Source of the DNA: Alphaproteobacteria bacterium
GTDB lineage: Bacteria; Pseudomonadota; Alphaproteobacteria; CAAHEQ01; UBA3637
Assembly: GCA_015062385.1 (NCBI GenBank)
Contig: SUUT01000017.1
Span: 1-32,205 of the forward strand
Direction: 5' to 3'
Length of the DNA stretch: 32,205 nt
Translations under genes and position numbers: made by a program
The notes under the pieces: generated by a model
The model's input: only the letters and a program-made list of their open reading frames with translations
Databases searched by the model: none
What the model was told of the DNA's origin: nothing
In this document: piece after piece, positions 15,672-25,485 of the stretch
Layout of the letters: the number at the start of each line of letters is the position of its first letter
How positions within the stretch are numbered: position 1 is the stretch's first letter

Positions 15672-15677
15672 ATTATA
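15672..15677 (-). promoter_or_regulatory. -10 box of the pentapeptide-virD4 operon
   Basis: TATAAT on the minus strand (complement of ATTATA), immediately before ATG-AGT-ATG. No good -35 is seen; TTGTTT about 19 bp upstream is the best. If used, transcription begins at or next to the ATG at 15664. Confidence 0.45.
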
Positions 15678-15821
15678 TCACTAAAAACCAAAAAGGAAAC
15701 AAAAAAAATCAACTAATATCATAAAAAAAGAACAAAAAATTTAAAAGAATGAGGAAAAAACACTAAATAATGAAAAAATCTTTATAAAAAAACAAGAAAA
15801 TACTTTAAATATAAAAAAAAG

Positions 15822-15850
15822 ATGACAAGTTTATTTAATTGTGTTATAAT
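15822..15850 (+). promoter_or_regulatory. Promoter of the lspA operon
   Basis: ATGACA (15822-15827), 17 bp, perfect TATAAT (15845-15850). The leader would be about 14 bases and contains GAGAGGA before the lspA ATG. Confidence 0.8.
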
Positions 15851-15870
15851 TCCCGCACGAGAGGAAAGAA

Positions 15871-16326
15871 ATGATTTATATTGTATCACTTTTAACCCTT
15901 ATTTTAGACCAAGTTTCTAAATTAAGTGCTTATTATTTTTTGCCGGAACATCAATTTGTTCCGATTATGCCTTGTTTTAACTTATTCTTAACATACAACA
16001 AAGGGGTTAGTTTTTCGGCATTTGCAACTAATGCTTCTTACGGACCTTGGATATTAAGCGGGATTTCTTTTGCTATTTGTATCGGGGTTATTTGTTGGAT
16101 GCGAACGGAAACAAACAAAACAATTCGTTTTGCTCTGGCTATGGTGTTAGGCGGGGCAATCGGAAATATTATTGATCGAATTCGTTTAGGGGCCGTTATT
16201 GACTTTTTGGACTTTTATTACGGTACTCATCATTGGCCAGCATTTAATATTGCAGATTCGGCAATTTGCTGTGGTGCCGCCTTGATTGCTTGGCAACTTT
16301 TTACACAAAAAAAGGAGATAAAATGA
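15871..16326 (+). CDS. lspA: Lipoprotein signal peptidase II
   Basis: A 151-residue integral membrane aspartyl protease that removes the signal peptide from diacylglyceryl-modified prolipoproteins. It has four membrane segments, the [15 protein letters not shown] motif (98-112) with catalytic Asp111, and FNIADSAI (125-132) with catalytic Asp129. Usual family length. The ATG follows AGAGGAAAGAA. Its TGA overlaps the ATG of a small lipoprotein gene (ATGA), so its likely substrate is translated with it. Confidence 0.96.
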   Translation: MIYIVSLLTLILDQVSKLSAYYFLPEHQFVPIMPCFNLFLTYNKGVSFSAFATNASYGPWILSGISFAICIGVICWMRTETNKTIRFALAMVLGGAIGNIIDRIRLGAVIDFLDFYYGTHHWPAFNIADSAICCGAALIAWQLFTQKKEIK

Positions 16327-16493
16327 AAAAAATATGTCTGTTAATTCTGTGTGGTTTATTGGTCTGTGCCTGCTCCGCCAATAAAAAACCGCCTTTGGAA
16401 CAAACACAAATCGTTGACGGCAAGTCCATTGTTATGCCCCCTGAATTTTATGTTTTACCAAAAGCAAAAAATCAATCAGAAACAACAAATTAA
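16323..16493 (+). CDS. Small DUF3035-like lipoprotein
   Basis: A 56-residue lipoprotein. The signal peptide (residues 1-16) ends in the lipobox V-C-A-C, with Cys17 as the lipidated residue. The mature part carries a [15 protein letters not shown] segment like the PPdFxLP core of the DUF3035 lipoproteins that commonly follow lspA in Alphaproteobacteria. The ATG at 16323 overlaps the lspA stop and is preceded by AAAGGAGATAA. A start further upstream at 16266 would run through lspA in another frame and destroy the signal peptide. The DUF assignment is from memory of gene order and motif. Confidence 0.75.
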   Translation: MKKICLLILCGLLVCACSANKKPPLEQTQIVDGKSIVMPPEFYVLPKAKNQSETTN

Positions 16494-16561
16494 ACAACAC
16501 TCTTAAACAAAAAAAATAAATAAAAATTTTCGTTTAACCATAAAAACATCGGAGTATTTGA

Positions 16562-18163
<1,602 letters not shown>

Positions 18164-18178
18164 TTGAAAGGCAAAAAA

Positions 18179-18829
18179 ATGACTCAAGATGAGCAAGATT
18201 TAATCACATATCTGATCAAAGAAAACTATTTTTTATATACGGAAAAAAAAACAAATCCGGATAAAAGGGTTTCTGATTTGATAAAAATTTTGCCATCTTG
18301 TTTGCTTCAACAGGCAGAAAAAACAGGTAAACAAATTAATGCAGCGTTAAAACCAAAAACAAAACAACATATCCGTTTTTTAATAAAAGCTCTACGAAAA
18401 CTACCGTATCATACCCGTAAAAACATTGTAAAATATGATTTAAGTACAGGACAAACTTCTCAAATCATTACACATAAAATTTATACAGCTTTAACGGCAG
18501 CAGTTTCTCCAAATGAAAAAAGTGAATTAGCGATATTAGAAGATGTTCAGGATGCTATGTTTTCAGCCGTTAGTTGTCCTTTTGCCCAACAAACAAAAAC
18601 GCCGGAAGGCAGAAAAGCTCTTTATCAAAATTTATATAAAGCCATTCAAACAACAACAACATTGCTAGATGCTGATTTTCAAGCAGTCTGTCATCTCATT
18701 TGTGAGCCGGATAACGTAATGGACAGAGTAAAACGACATTTAAGAATCGGACGACATTTGTTTTATATACAAGGTTACGATGAAAATCATCCATCTCAAT
18801 CAAACAAACCCAAACAACGGGGAGAATAA
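18179..18829 (+). CDS. Unknown protein, first of three tandem paralogues
   Basis: A 216-residue predicted soluble, helical, Lys/Gln-rich protein of no family I recognise. Shared signatures with the next two genes are I-x-x-L-x-x-x-L-R-x-L-P then R-x-x-I (about residues 60-85) and a C-terminal F-x-x-V-C-x-x-I-C-x-P-D then V-K-R-H-L-R segment (about 170-195). The ATG at 18179 follows GAAAGG; a TTG at 18164 directly behind the pgi stop would add five residues and has no ribosome site. It lacks the N-terminal domain of about 60 residues seen in the second paralogue. Co-transcribed with pgi upstream and its paralogues downstream. Confidence 0.7.
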   Translation: MTQDEQDLITYLIKENYFLYTEKKTNPDKRVSDLIKILPSCLLQQAEKTGKQINAALKPKTKQHIRFLIKALRKLPYHTRKNIVKYDLSTGQTSQIITHKIYTALTAAVSPNEKSELAILEDVQDAMFSAVSCPFAQQTKTPEGRKALYQNLYKAIQTTTTLLDADFQAVCHLICEPDNVMDRVKRHLRIGRHLFYIQGYDENHPSQSNKPKQRGE

Positions 18830-18832
18830 TCA

Positions 18833-19732
18833 ATGGATTTAAAAAACATCACGACATTATTTCAAAAATTACAAAGAGCAGAAAAAAAAGTACATTTGTA
18901 TCCACAATCACAAACTAGCATTATTCCATTACGGCAATTAATTACCGAACGACTTAAATTGCAAATAACGGATTCGGATTTATTTGGTGCCTCCCAAAAA
19001 TTTCAGCAGTTTTTCAAGACTTATCAATTACGTATAATTCCCGCTTGTATTCAACAATATAAAGCCCGTCAAGTTTCCAAAATGCTACCGGAAGCAATCA
19101 CGGAAACAGCCCAAAATTACGGATATCAATTTACAATTGATCAAACACCTGAAACAAAAATACAAATAAAATATTTAACGGCACTTTTACGATTACTACC
19201 CGAAAAAGATCGAAAAGAAACCATTCAGTTTTTAAAAGATAACAAAACAGAATCTATTGAAAATTTGGCATTTGAAACGAATCTAAAATTAACAGGATTA
19301 ATTTCCGATTCCTATAAAGACAAATATACAGTTGATTTTTTATTAAAACACCCACTTGCATTACGGGGAGAAACCGAAGAGTACTTGGAAAAATCAGAAC
19401 AACGCATTAAAACAGCTTTAACATATATACAACCGCTTTTAACAGACGACTTCAACCGTTTCGTAAAATCGGTATGCAAACCGGACACCCGTTTGGAAAA
19501 AACAGGAAAACGCATTCGGGCACAACGCCTTATTATGTGGCACAATCGAGAAGAAGCATACATCAATCCGGATACACTTCGGTATAATATTATCATGCGA
19601 CCCAATGTTCTTGATTCCTTATCAACTGATCAAATTGATTTAATTTTAGGAGACATAAAAGAACCGTATCCCGTTTCAACTCAAAGAAAACCGCTTATTC
19701 AAAAAACAAGGAACAGAGAAAATGAGAACTAA
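18833..19732 (+). CDS. Unknown protein, second of three tandem paralogues
   Basis: A 299-residue soluble helical protein. The segment KYLTALLRLLPEKDRKET (about 110-127) and the C-terminal FVKSVCKPDT segment followed by GKRIRAQRLIMWHN (about 204-233) match the first and third paralogues. A terminal L-S-T-D-Q-I-D-L-I-L-G motif matches L-T-E-E-D-I-D-I-I-L-G in the third. Starts 3 bp after the previous stop with GGGGAGAAT as ribosome site, and its end overlaps the next start by 11 bp. No catalytic motif, signal peptide or membrane segment is seen. Confidence 0.7.
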   Translation: MDLKNITTLFQKLQRAEKKVHLYPQSQTSIIPLRQLITERLKLQITDSDLFGASQKFQQFFKTYQLRIIPACIQQYKARQVSKMLPEAITETAQNYGYQFTIDQTPETKIQIKYLTALLRLLPEKDRKETIQFLKDNKTESIENLAFETNLKLTGLISDSYKDKYTVDFLLKHPLALRGETEEYLEKSEQRIKTALTYIQPLLTDDFNRFVKSVCKPDTRLEKTGKRIRAQRLIMWHNREEAYINPDTLRYNIIMRPNVLDSLSTDQIDLILGDIKEPYPVSTQRKPLIQKTRNRENEN

Positions 19733-20594
19733 CAAACAAACAAATCCAATTGAAGAAAAGAAAGCACAAATACGCGCAGAAGCAATTGAAGAAGTTCGAC
19801 AGGAATTCGCCTACAATCATAACGATTGGATGATGGGATTATTTTGTACCTTTCATAACGTTGAACCACACAATATTAATGGTAACTGGCGAACAATTAT
19901 TGCTTTAAAACCAGAAGCACAAAAAGAACTGGATGAATTGCAAGAAACACTTCGTTTATTACCATTGGAAAAAAGAAATATTTTGGCTGATTTCATTTTA
20001 GAAGAAAGGGAACATGGTATCTTTTACATTGAAAAAGAAATTATGGAATATTTAACATCGGGTATGATTATCTCACCTATTCGCCCAAATAATAAACATA
20101 TCGATTCCGAAATATTATTTTCCGTTTACTCAGAGGATTTAAGAGAATTACCGAACATTGATTCAAAATACCCGTTATATATAGAATGTCAAAAAGGAAA
20201 TCTCCAAGATATTGCCGATAAAATTCATAAACAGGCAACTATTCTCGTTTCATTAAGAGAACCGGAAGTGATTAATTTTGCCCGTAATGTCAGTGATCCT
20301 GATACACCGGAAGAAATAGCACACAAAAGAATCCGCCATGAAAAAATAACCAAATGGGCAAATGCATTACATCATAAAAAATATACAACAAATAATTATT
20401 ACCGAATGTTAATTGATGAATTTCATGCGGATGATCTTTGTAAAGAAGCAATTTCAAAAACACCAACAATTAAAACACTTACTGAAGAAGATATTGATAT
20501 CATATTAGGGCCTCAACAAAGTAAAATCCCAACCCAACCAACTTCCATTGTTCATACAATTGCACAAAATGGGAAAAAACATCAAAACGGATAA
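19722..20594 (+). CDS. Unknown protein, third of three tandem paralogues
   Basis: A 290-residue soluble protein. Shared elements are LQETLRLLPLEKRN (about 72-85), F-A-R-N-V-S-D-P-D-T followed by HKRIRHEKITKWAN (about 187-214), and LTEEDIDIILG near residue 260. The N-terminus is a charged helix. Overlaps the preceding gene by 11 bp and ends 4 bp before mutL, so the three genes sit inside a pgi-to-mutL unit. No known function; the family has diverged strongly, which points to an old duplication. Confidence 0.7.
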   Translation: MRTNKQTNPIEEKKAQIRAEAIEEVRQEFAYNHNDWMMGLFCTFHNVEPHNINGNWRTIIALKPEAQKELDELQETLRLLPLEKRNILADFILEEREHGIFYIEKEIMEYLTSGMIISPIRPNNKHIDSEILFSVYSEDLRELPNIDSKYPLYIECQKGNLQDIADKIHKQATILVSLREPEVINFARNVSDPDTPEEIAHKRIRHEKITKWANALHHKKYTTNNYYRMLIDEFHADDLCKEAISKTPTIKTLTEEDIDIILGPQQSKIPTQPTSIVHTIAQNGKKHQNG

Positions 20595-20598
20595 AAAT

Positions 20599-22542
20599 AT
20601 GTCAATACGTCTACTGCCTCAAACCCTGATTAATCAAATAGCTGCTGGAGAAGTGGTTGAGCGTCCGTCTGCGGCTTTAAAAGAATTGATTGAAAATGCC
20701 ATTGATGCCGGCAGTACCCGTATTGAAATTAAAATTCAAGATGGGGGAAAAACATATTTTTCCATCACAGACAATGGGAAAGGCATGACACCGGCCGAAC
20801 TGGAATTAGCTGTTGAACGCCATGCAACCAGTAAATTACCGACAGATGATTTATTTCAAATCAATTTTTTGGGATTTCGAGGAGAAGCTTTACCATCTAT
20901 TGCGTCTGTTGCAAAAATGAACATTACATCCCGCACAAAAGAAGCAGACGAAGGGTGGCAAATTCAGGTACACGGCGGACAAAAAAGAAAACCATTCCCT
21001 GCCCCTCATCCGCAAGGAACAACTGTTGAAGTACGAGATTTATTTTACGCAACACCTGCCCGTCTAAAATTTTTAAAAACAGCACAAAGTGAATATTTAA
21101 GTATTAAGGAAATCGTCAATCGAACCGCAATGGCTTATCCCCATATTCATTTTATTTTATCAGATGAAAAAAGAATTGTTTTAAATTATGCTCCCCAACA
21201 AACATTATTTCAACGTGTTGCACAGGTCATCGGAAAATCTTTTGACGACAATGCTGTCCCCGTAGAAGGAGAATATGAAAATATTCACTTAAACGGATTT
21301 GTCGGGTTGCCCACTTATACCCGTTCAACCAGTACGGAACAGTATTTGTTTGTTAATGGTAGGTACATTAAAGATAAAATGTTATTGGGAGCTATTCGCG
21401 GAGCTTATCAAGGTCTTATCGGTCATGATACCTATCCCGTTTTGGCATTATTTTTATCTGTTCCACCAACAGAGGTTGATGTAAATGTTCATCCGGCTAA
21501 AATCGAAGTGCGATTTAAAGATGCCGCCCGTATTCGTGGATTTATGATTGCATCCATTCGCAATGCTTTGGCTGAAAATGGATTTAAAACTGCCTCAACT
21601 ATCGGAATTGGAGCTTTGGAAAAAAGCGTATCATCCATTATACCTAATCGTGTCCATGTACCGTCTGCATTCAAAAATTTACCGGAATCCAATCGTCTTA
21701 ATCATTCAGATATCATTCATTCTTACGCTCAATCTTCAAATCGTATCGATAATGAGATGCTTAAAGAGAATACATATTCGACTGGCTTATCAAAAATCTA
21801 TCTTGGTGGTGATTTGTGCGAGCCGATGGCAGAACAAAAAAAACTACCGCATATCGGATACAGTGTCAAAGAGGATTTGCCCAAACAATCACATAATATT
21901 AAATCAGAAAACATTTTTACAGAACCTGCAAAATTTGATAATAATGAGGAAACAACAGATTTTCCTCCGTTGGGTTTTGCAAAAGCCCAACTTCATAAAA
22001 CATACATTATCTCTCAAACGCAAGATAGTATTATTATTACCGATCAACATGCTGCCCATGAACGATTAACGTATGAACATCTCTCACAAAGCATGCAATC
22101 ACTCGGTCAAACACAACTCCTTTTAATACCTGAAATCATTGATTTAAAACCGGAAGAAGTAGATATTTTAAATACGCGCTCTGCCGAATTAAAAGAAATG
22201 GGATTTGTAATAGATGCATTTGGAGATGATTGTGTTGCCGTTCGTGAAATTCCGGCATTATTAAATAAAACAAACATTGTTAAATTAGTGCAAGATTTAG
22301 CCGATACCATTCGTGAATTTGATGATACTGTTTTATTAAAGGATAAAATCAAGGATATTTGTGCCCGTATTGCCTGTCATGGGTCTATCAGAGCTGGACG
22401 AACATTAACACCCGATGAAATGAATGCCCTACTCCGTCAAATGGAAAATTGCGGAACATCCGGTCAATGTATTCATGGTCGCCCAACATATATTGAACTC
22501 AAGTTAACCGATATTGAAAAGTTGTTCGGACGAGCAAAGTAG
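20599..22542 (+). CDS. mutL: DNA mismatch repair protein MutL with endonuclease motif
   Basis: A 647-residue GHKL ATPase linking mismatch recognition by MutS to strand removal. N-terminal motifs are ENAIDAG (32-38), DNGKGM (58-63) and GFRGEAL (92-98). The C-terminal domain has DQHAAHERLTYE (482-493), the DQHA(x)2E(x)4E metal-binding motif of nicking MutL proteins, plus ACHGSIRAG and GQCIHGRPT. So it should nick DNA itself, as expected where MutH is absent. I start at the ATG at 20599 (MSIRLLPQ), where homologues start; the longer frame from 20548 runs through the end of the previous gene. Confidence 0.96.
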   Translation: MSIRLLPQTLINQIAAGEVVERPSAALKELIENAIDAGSTRIEIKIQDGGKTYFSITDNGKGMTPAELELAVERHATSKLPTDDLFQINFLGFRGEALPSIASVAKMNITSRTKEADEGWQIQVHGGQKRKPFPAPHPQGTTVEVRDLFYATPARLKFLKTAQSEYLSIKEIVNRTAMAYPHIHFILSDEKRIVLNYAPQQTLFQRVAQVIGKSFDDNAVPVEGEYENIHLNGFVGLPTYTRSTSTEQYLFVNGRYIKDKMLLGAIRGAYQGLIGHDTYPVLALFLSVPPTEVDVNVHPAKIEVRFKDAARIRGFMIASIRNALAENGFKTASTIGIGALEKSVSSIIPNRVHVPSAFKNLPESNRLNHSDIIHSYAQSSNRIDNEMLKENTYSTGLSKIYLGGDLCEPMAEQKKLPHIGYSVKEDLPKQSHNIKSENIFTEPAKFDNNEETTDFPPLGFAKAQLHKTYIISQTQDSIIITDQHAAHERLTYEHLSQSMQSLGQTQLLLIPEIIDLKPEEVDILNTRSAELKEMGFVIDAFGDDCVAVREIPALLNKTNIVKLVQDLADTIREFDDTVLLKDKIKDICARIACHGSIRAGRTLTPDEMNALLRQMENCGTSGQCIHGRPTYIELKLTDIEKLFGRAK

Positions 22543-22572
22543 GTTTTATAAAACATACGATTATAAAAAAAA

Positions 22573-22598
22573 TTTCCCCATATTTTACTATGGGGAAA
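22573..22598 (-). terminator. Terminator of the large pilin-like gene
   Basis: TTTCCCCATA (22573-22582) pairs perfectly with TATGGGGAAA (22589-22598) around a six-base loop. On the minus strand it is followed by a run of eight T, so it serves the gene ending at 22621. Confidence 0.85.
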
Positions 22599-22620
22599 GT
22601 AAAAAGCATATATATATAAA

Positions 22621-24912
22621 TTAACTACCACTCGGAGGATAACAATATCCATCTTTATAAGAACGATTGACACACACATCACAATCTTTTTTGTCTGTCA
22701 CTTTTATCGGCGTTGTAATATTGCATTCATAACATTCCTTATCAGCTCCTAATAATTGTTTATCATCAGAACATTTTTCACGATTACACATGGTTCCGTT
22801 TAAAACTCTATTCGGACAAATTTTAGTACAACGCCCTTTATTATTACCATTCACATTAACAGATGTTGCTGTCTCACAACTATAACATGTTCCATATTCC
22901 TCATTTAAAGGTTTCCCTGCTGTTCCATTTTCTTCCGAATCACATTTCAGATAGCAATAATTACCGGGATTTGCATTATCAACAAACCGATTCGGACAAG
23001 CATCACAATTACTTTCTACCCCATGAACAGGCTGTGCAGATTTAGTATAGCAATCATGACAACTGCCATTTTTATCCATAAAATATCCCTTTTCACATGC
23101 TTTTAATACACAATAACCATTTTTTTCTTCCCGATTAGGACATAACTTGGAACAAGAATCCGTTAATGCAGAAATCGCAACTCTTTCGGGATAATTACAT
23201 GCCTTACAGGTTCCGGATCCATCAATCAACAGAGGGGTATCAGGATCAGAACAACCCAACTGACACATTGATCCACTTAAAACCCGATTTGGACAAATTT
23301 TGGAACACCGCTCCTTATTTGTACCATTCACATTAACAGACGTTGCTGTCTCACAACTATAACACGTTCCATATTCTTCGTTTAATTTTAAACCTTTTGT
23401 TCCATTTTCTTCCGAATCACATTTCAAATAACAATAGTTACCGGGATTTGCATTATCAACAAAACGATTCGGACAAGCATCACAATTACTTTCTACCCCT
23501 TGAACAGGTTGTGCAGATTTAGTATAACAATCATGACAACTACCATTTTTATCCATAAAATATCCTTTTTCGCATTCTTTCAATACACAATATCCGTTTT
23601 TTTCTTCCCGATTAGAACAGAGTTTTGAACAAGAATCTGTTAATGCAGAAATTGCAACTCTTCCGGGATAATTACATGCCTTACAGGTTCCGGATCCATC
23701 AATCAACAGAGGTGTATCAGGATCAGAACAACCCAACTGACACATTGATCCACTTAAAACTCGATTTGGGCAAATTTTGGAACACCGCTCTTTATTCGTA
23801 CCATTTACATTAATGGATGTTGTTGTATCACAACTATAACATGTTCCATATTCCTCATTTAAAGGTTTCCCTGCTGTTCCATTTTCTGCCGAATCACATT
23901 TCAGATAGCAATAATTACCGGGGTTTGCATTGTCAACAAACCGATTCGGACAGGCATCACAATAATTCTCTACCCCATGAACAGAATATGCCGTCGTTGA
24001 TTTACAAGAACGACAATTGCCGTCTTTATCCATAAAATAGTCCTTATCACATTTGCTCACACAGACATTTCCCTGTACAAAACGATTTGGGCAGACATTA
24101 CAGTTTTTTTTCATATTTTTTACATCTACTTTTGCCTTGTCATCACAAGAATAACACTTGCCATCTGTACCTCTTAAAGGTTTATCTGCCGGACAACAAT
24201 TTCCATCCCAATCACAGCATTTTCCATCTTCTGTGACAGATGCACAACAATATGAACCCACAATGTTAGATTTTCGGCAACATATCATCCATTCAGGCTC
24301 ACTGTAATCTTTAACACATTTTTCATTATCTAAACAATTTGTTTCACATAATCCGATTTGTACATTACATGTGCCACAATTACAATCGTTTGAATGACGA
24401 CAACGCATAATTTCGTGACGGTCTTTTTCTTCTATTTCTGCCTCAGGCAATAAATCTTTGTGAAACTCATAAGCTAATTCCACTTTTTCAGCTTGCGTAC
24501 AAATATCAACACTGGATTCGTATTGTGTCGTCCCGATAAAAATAGAATACGGTGCCTGCCATTGACTTTGTAAGAGCAATTTACAAATTTCACTCGGTAC
24601 TTCTGATATAAATATTTCAAAATAATCAACATATTGTGGATGCATTCGGGCCGTTATCGGATAGCCCATCCGCATAACCGGCCCCATTTCCATTGGAATA
24701 TCTCCTGCATAATTATTTTCAATATATTGTTCCATGTGGTGAGATATTGCCGATGCCCGAATATTGAGTTCATTTATCGTTTCGTTAGCTATATACTTGT
24801 TCATTGCGAATTTATATCCCAAAATACCACTCACACTTAATACGCCGATAACGGCTAAAACCCCTAGAATTTCTACCATACTTCGTCCGTGTTCATTAAA
24901 TCTGATTTGCAT
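22621..24912 (-). CDS. Pilin-like Cys-rich repeat protein B
   Basis: A 763-residue protein with a prepilin-like leader ending at Gly9, RSMVE with Glu14 at +5, and a hydrophobic helix. A pilin-like head of about 150 residues follows, then some 600 residues of Cys-rich units. Each unit has C-x-x-C pairs and a C-P-N-R-(F/V) word, alternating with YFMDKNGSCHDCYTKSAQ-like and LLIDGSGTCKACNYP-like blocks, and resembles small disulphide-linked growth-factor-like modules. Two units of 159 residues are nearly identical and a third is partial. The C-terminal NRSYKDGYCYPP tail recurs in the protein at the right window edge. The ATG follows TGAGGAG. Inferred to be an exported, surface-displayed fibre or adhesin-like protein; no specific family is known to me. 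Confidence 0.8.
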   Translation of the reverse strand: MQIRFNEHGRSMVEILGVLAVIGVLSVSGILGYKFAMNKYIANETINELNIRASAISHHMEQYIENNYAGDIPMEMGPVMRMGYPITARMHPQYVDYFEIFISEVPSEICKLLLQSQWQAPYSIFIGTTQYESSVDICTQAEKVELAYEFHKDLLPEAEIEEKDRHEIMRCRHSNDCNCGTCNVQIGLCETNCLDNEKCVKDYSEPEWMICCRKSNIVGSYCCASVTEDGKCCDWDGNCCPADKPLRGTDGKCYSCDDKAKVDVKNMKKNCNVCPNRFVQGNVCVSKCDKDYFMDKDGNCRSCKSTTAYSVHGVENYCDACPNRFVDNANPGNYCYLKCDSAENGTAGKPLNEEYGTCYSCDTTTSINVNGTNKERCSKICPNRVLSGSMCQLGCSDPDTPLLIDGSGTCKACNYPGRVAISALTDSCSKLCSNREEKNGYCVLKECEKGYFMDKNGSCHDCYTKSAQPVQGVESNCDACPNRFVDNANPGNYCYLKCDSEENGTKGLKLNEEYGTCYSCETATSVNVNGTNKERCSKICPNRVLSGSMCQLGCSDPDTPLLIDGSGTCKACNYPERVAISALTDSCSKLCPNREEKNGYCVLKACEKGYFMDKNGSCHDCYTKSAQPVHGVESNCDACPNRFVDNANPGNYCYLKCDSEENGTAGKPLNEEYGTCYSCETATSVNVNGNNKGRCTKICPNRVLNGTMCNREKCSDDKQLLGADKECYECNITTPIKVTDKKDCDVCVNRSYKDGYCYPPSGS
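22832..23985 (-). repeat. 477-bp tandem repeats inside the pilin-like gene
   Basis: Units begin near 22832, 23309 and 23786, spaced exactly 477 bp (159 codons); for example TTCCGGATCC recurs at 23211 and 23688. The first two are near-identical at DNA level; the third is a partial copy ending near 23985. The high identity implies recent expansion, and the array could gain or lose units by recombination. Confidence 0.9.
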
Positions 24913-24921
24913 TCTCTTCTC

Positions 24922-24954
24922 CTCACATCTTAAATGTTGCTCTTATGATGTGAG
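24922..24954 (-). promoter_or_regulatory. Inverted repeat overlapping the ribosome site of the pilin-like gene
   Basis: CTCACATC (24922-24929) and GATGTGAG (24947-24954) are perfect complements with a 17-base loop. On the transcript the 3' arm runs into GAGGAG, the ribosome site. It could mask that site as a hairpin, or be an operator, since the 5' arm abuts the -10 box TATACT (24953-24958, complement). Confidence 0.6.
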
Positions 24955-24957
24955 TAT

Positions 24958-25108
24958 AAAAAAAGGTACCTTTTTTTCCCTATTCGAATCGCAAAAATCA
25001 TTTTTTTTCAAAAACAAAAAATTATTCTTTTACTTTAATAATTTATTTAATATCAAAAAAAATTCAAAAATGTGTAAAAAATTGTTGCATTTATACGTAC
25101 CTTTTTTT
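24958..25108 (-). promoter_or_regulatory. 151-bp upstream cassette with terminal inverted repeats, copy 2
   Basis: Bounded by AAAAAAAGGTAC (24958-24969) and GTACCTTTTTTT (25097-25108), with 127 bp between, the same dimensions as copy 1 at 1559-1709 although the interior has diverged. The gene-proximal end is a perfect 20-bp palindrome, AAAAAAAGGTACCTTTTTTT (24958-24977), lying against the -10 box TATACT. Where copy 1 has GGGAC at both ends this copy has GGTAC at both ends, so the two ends have changed together. It begins 46 bp upstream of the start codon (39 bp in copy 1). Confidence 0.7.
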
Positions 25109-25172
25109 GTAGATATAAAAAAAATCCTTTCAATAAATACAACATCGCCATTTCTACCAAAATAGATACAAC

Positions 25173-25209
25173 CCCTCTCCAAAAATGAATTTAATCATAA
25201 TGGAGAGGG
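25173..25209. terminator. Hairpin between the HTH gene and the cassette
   Basis: CCCTCTCCA (25173-25181) pairs perfectly with TGGAGAGGG (25201-25209). It lies just past the end of the HTH gene. No U run follows on the minus strand; AATTTTAA follows on the plus strand. Likely a transcript end or insulator. Confidence 0.5.
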
Positions 25210-25221
25210 AATTTTAACTGA

Positions 25222-25485
25222 TTAATTAAAACCTGAAAAAAGCGAAATTTCCATTTTTCCACCAAATTCTTTAATAATACGAATTATTACGCCAAAATTA
25301 ATGTGTGTTTTGTTTGGATAAAGCCCTAATTCTATTTCTTCTAATTCTGCTTTGGAAATATTTAATAATTGAGCCGCTTCTTCTAAACTAACTCCTTTAT
25401 TGTGTCTTAACGTGTACAATTCCATCCCTAAACACGATAATCCGCTTTCAACAAATAATTCTTTTGATAATAATATATTTTCCAT
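25222..25485 (-). CDS. Small HTH (XRE-like) DNA-binding protein
   Basis: An 87-residue protein with an XRE/Cro-type helix-turn-helix: LRHNKGVSLEEAAQLLNISK covers helices 1-3 (about residues 27-46), then ELEEIELGLYP as helix 4 onset. An N-terminal extension of about 20 residues may form a dimer arm. AGAAAGGATG precedes the ATG. It is encoded next to, and reads towards, the cassette of the pilin-like gene, so it is a candidate regulator of that cassette. This is only positional inference; no partner toxin gene is seen. Confidence 0.75.
   Translation of the reverse strand: MENILLSKELFVESGLSCLGMELYTLRHNKGVSLEEAAQLLNISKAELEEIELGLYPNKTHINFGVIIRIIKEFGGKMEISLFSGFN

Noticed and set aside
20548-20598. 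17-residue extension of MutL
   Set aside because: Overlaps the previous gene in another frame; homologues start at MSIRLLP-like sequence at 20599.
22832-23985. CRISPR-like periodic repeats
   Set aside because: The unit is 477 bp, in frame within one coding sequence, with no short repeats and spacers.
22863-24035. Similar plus-strand frames repeated at 22863 and 23817
   Set aside because: They are antisense shadows of the 477-bp repeats in the Cys-rich gene.
24764-25165. 133-codon plus-strand open frame
   Set aside because: It is antisense to the pilin-like leader and then runs through the AT-rich cassette. The product is low-complexity Phe/Lys and lacks a ribosome site.
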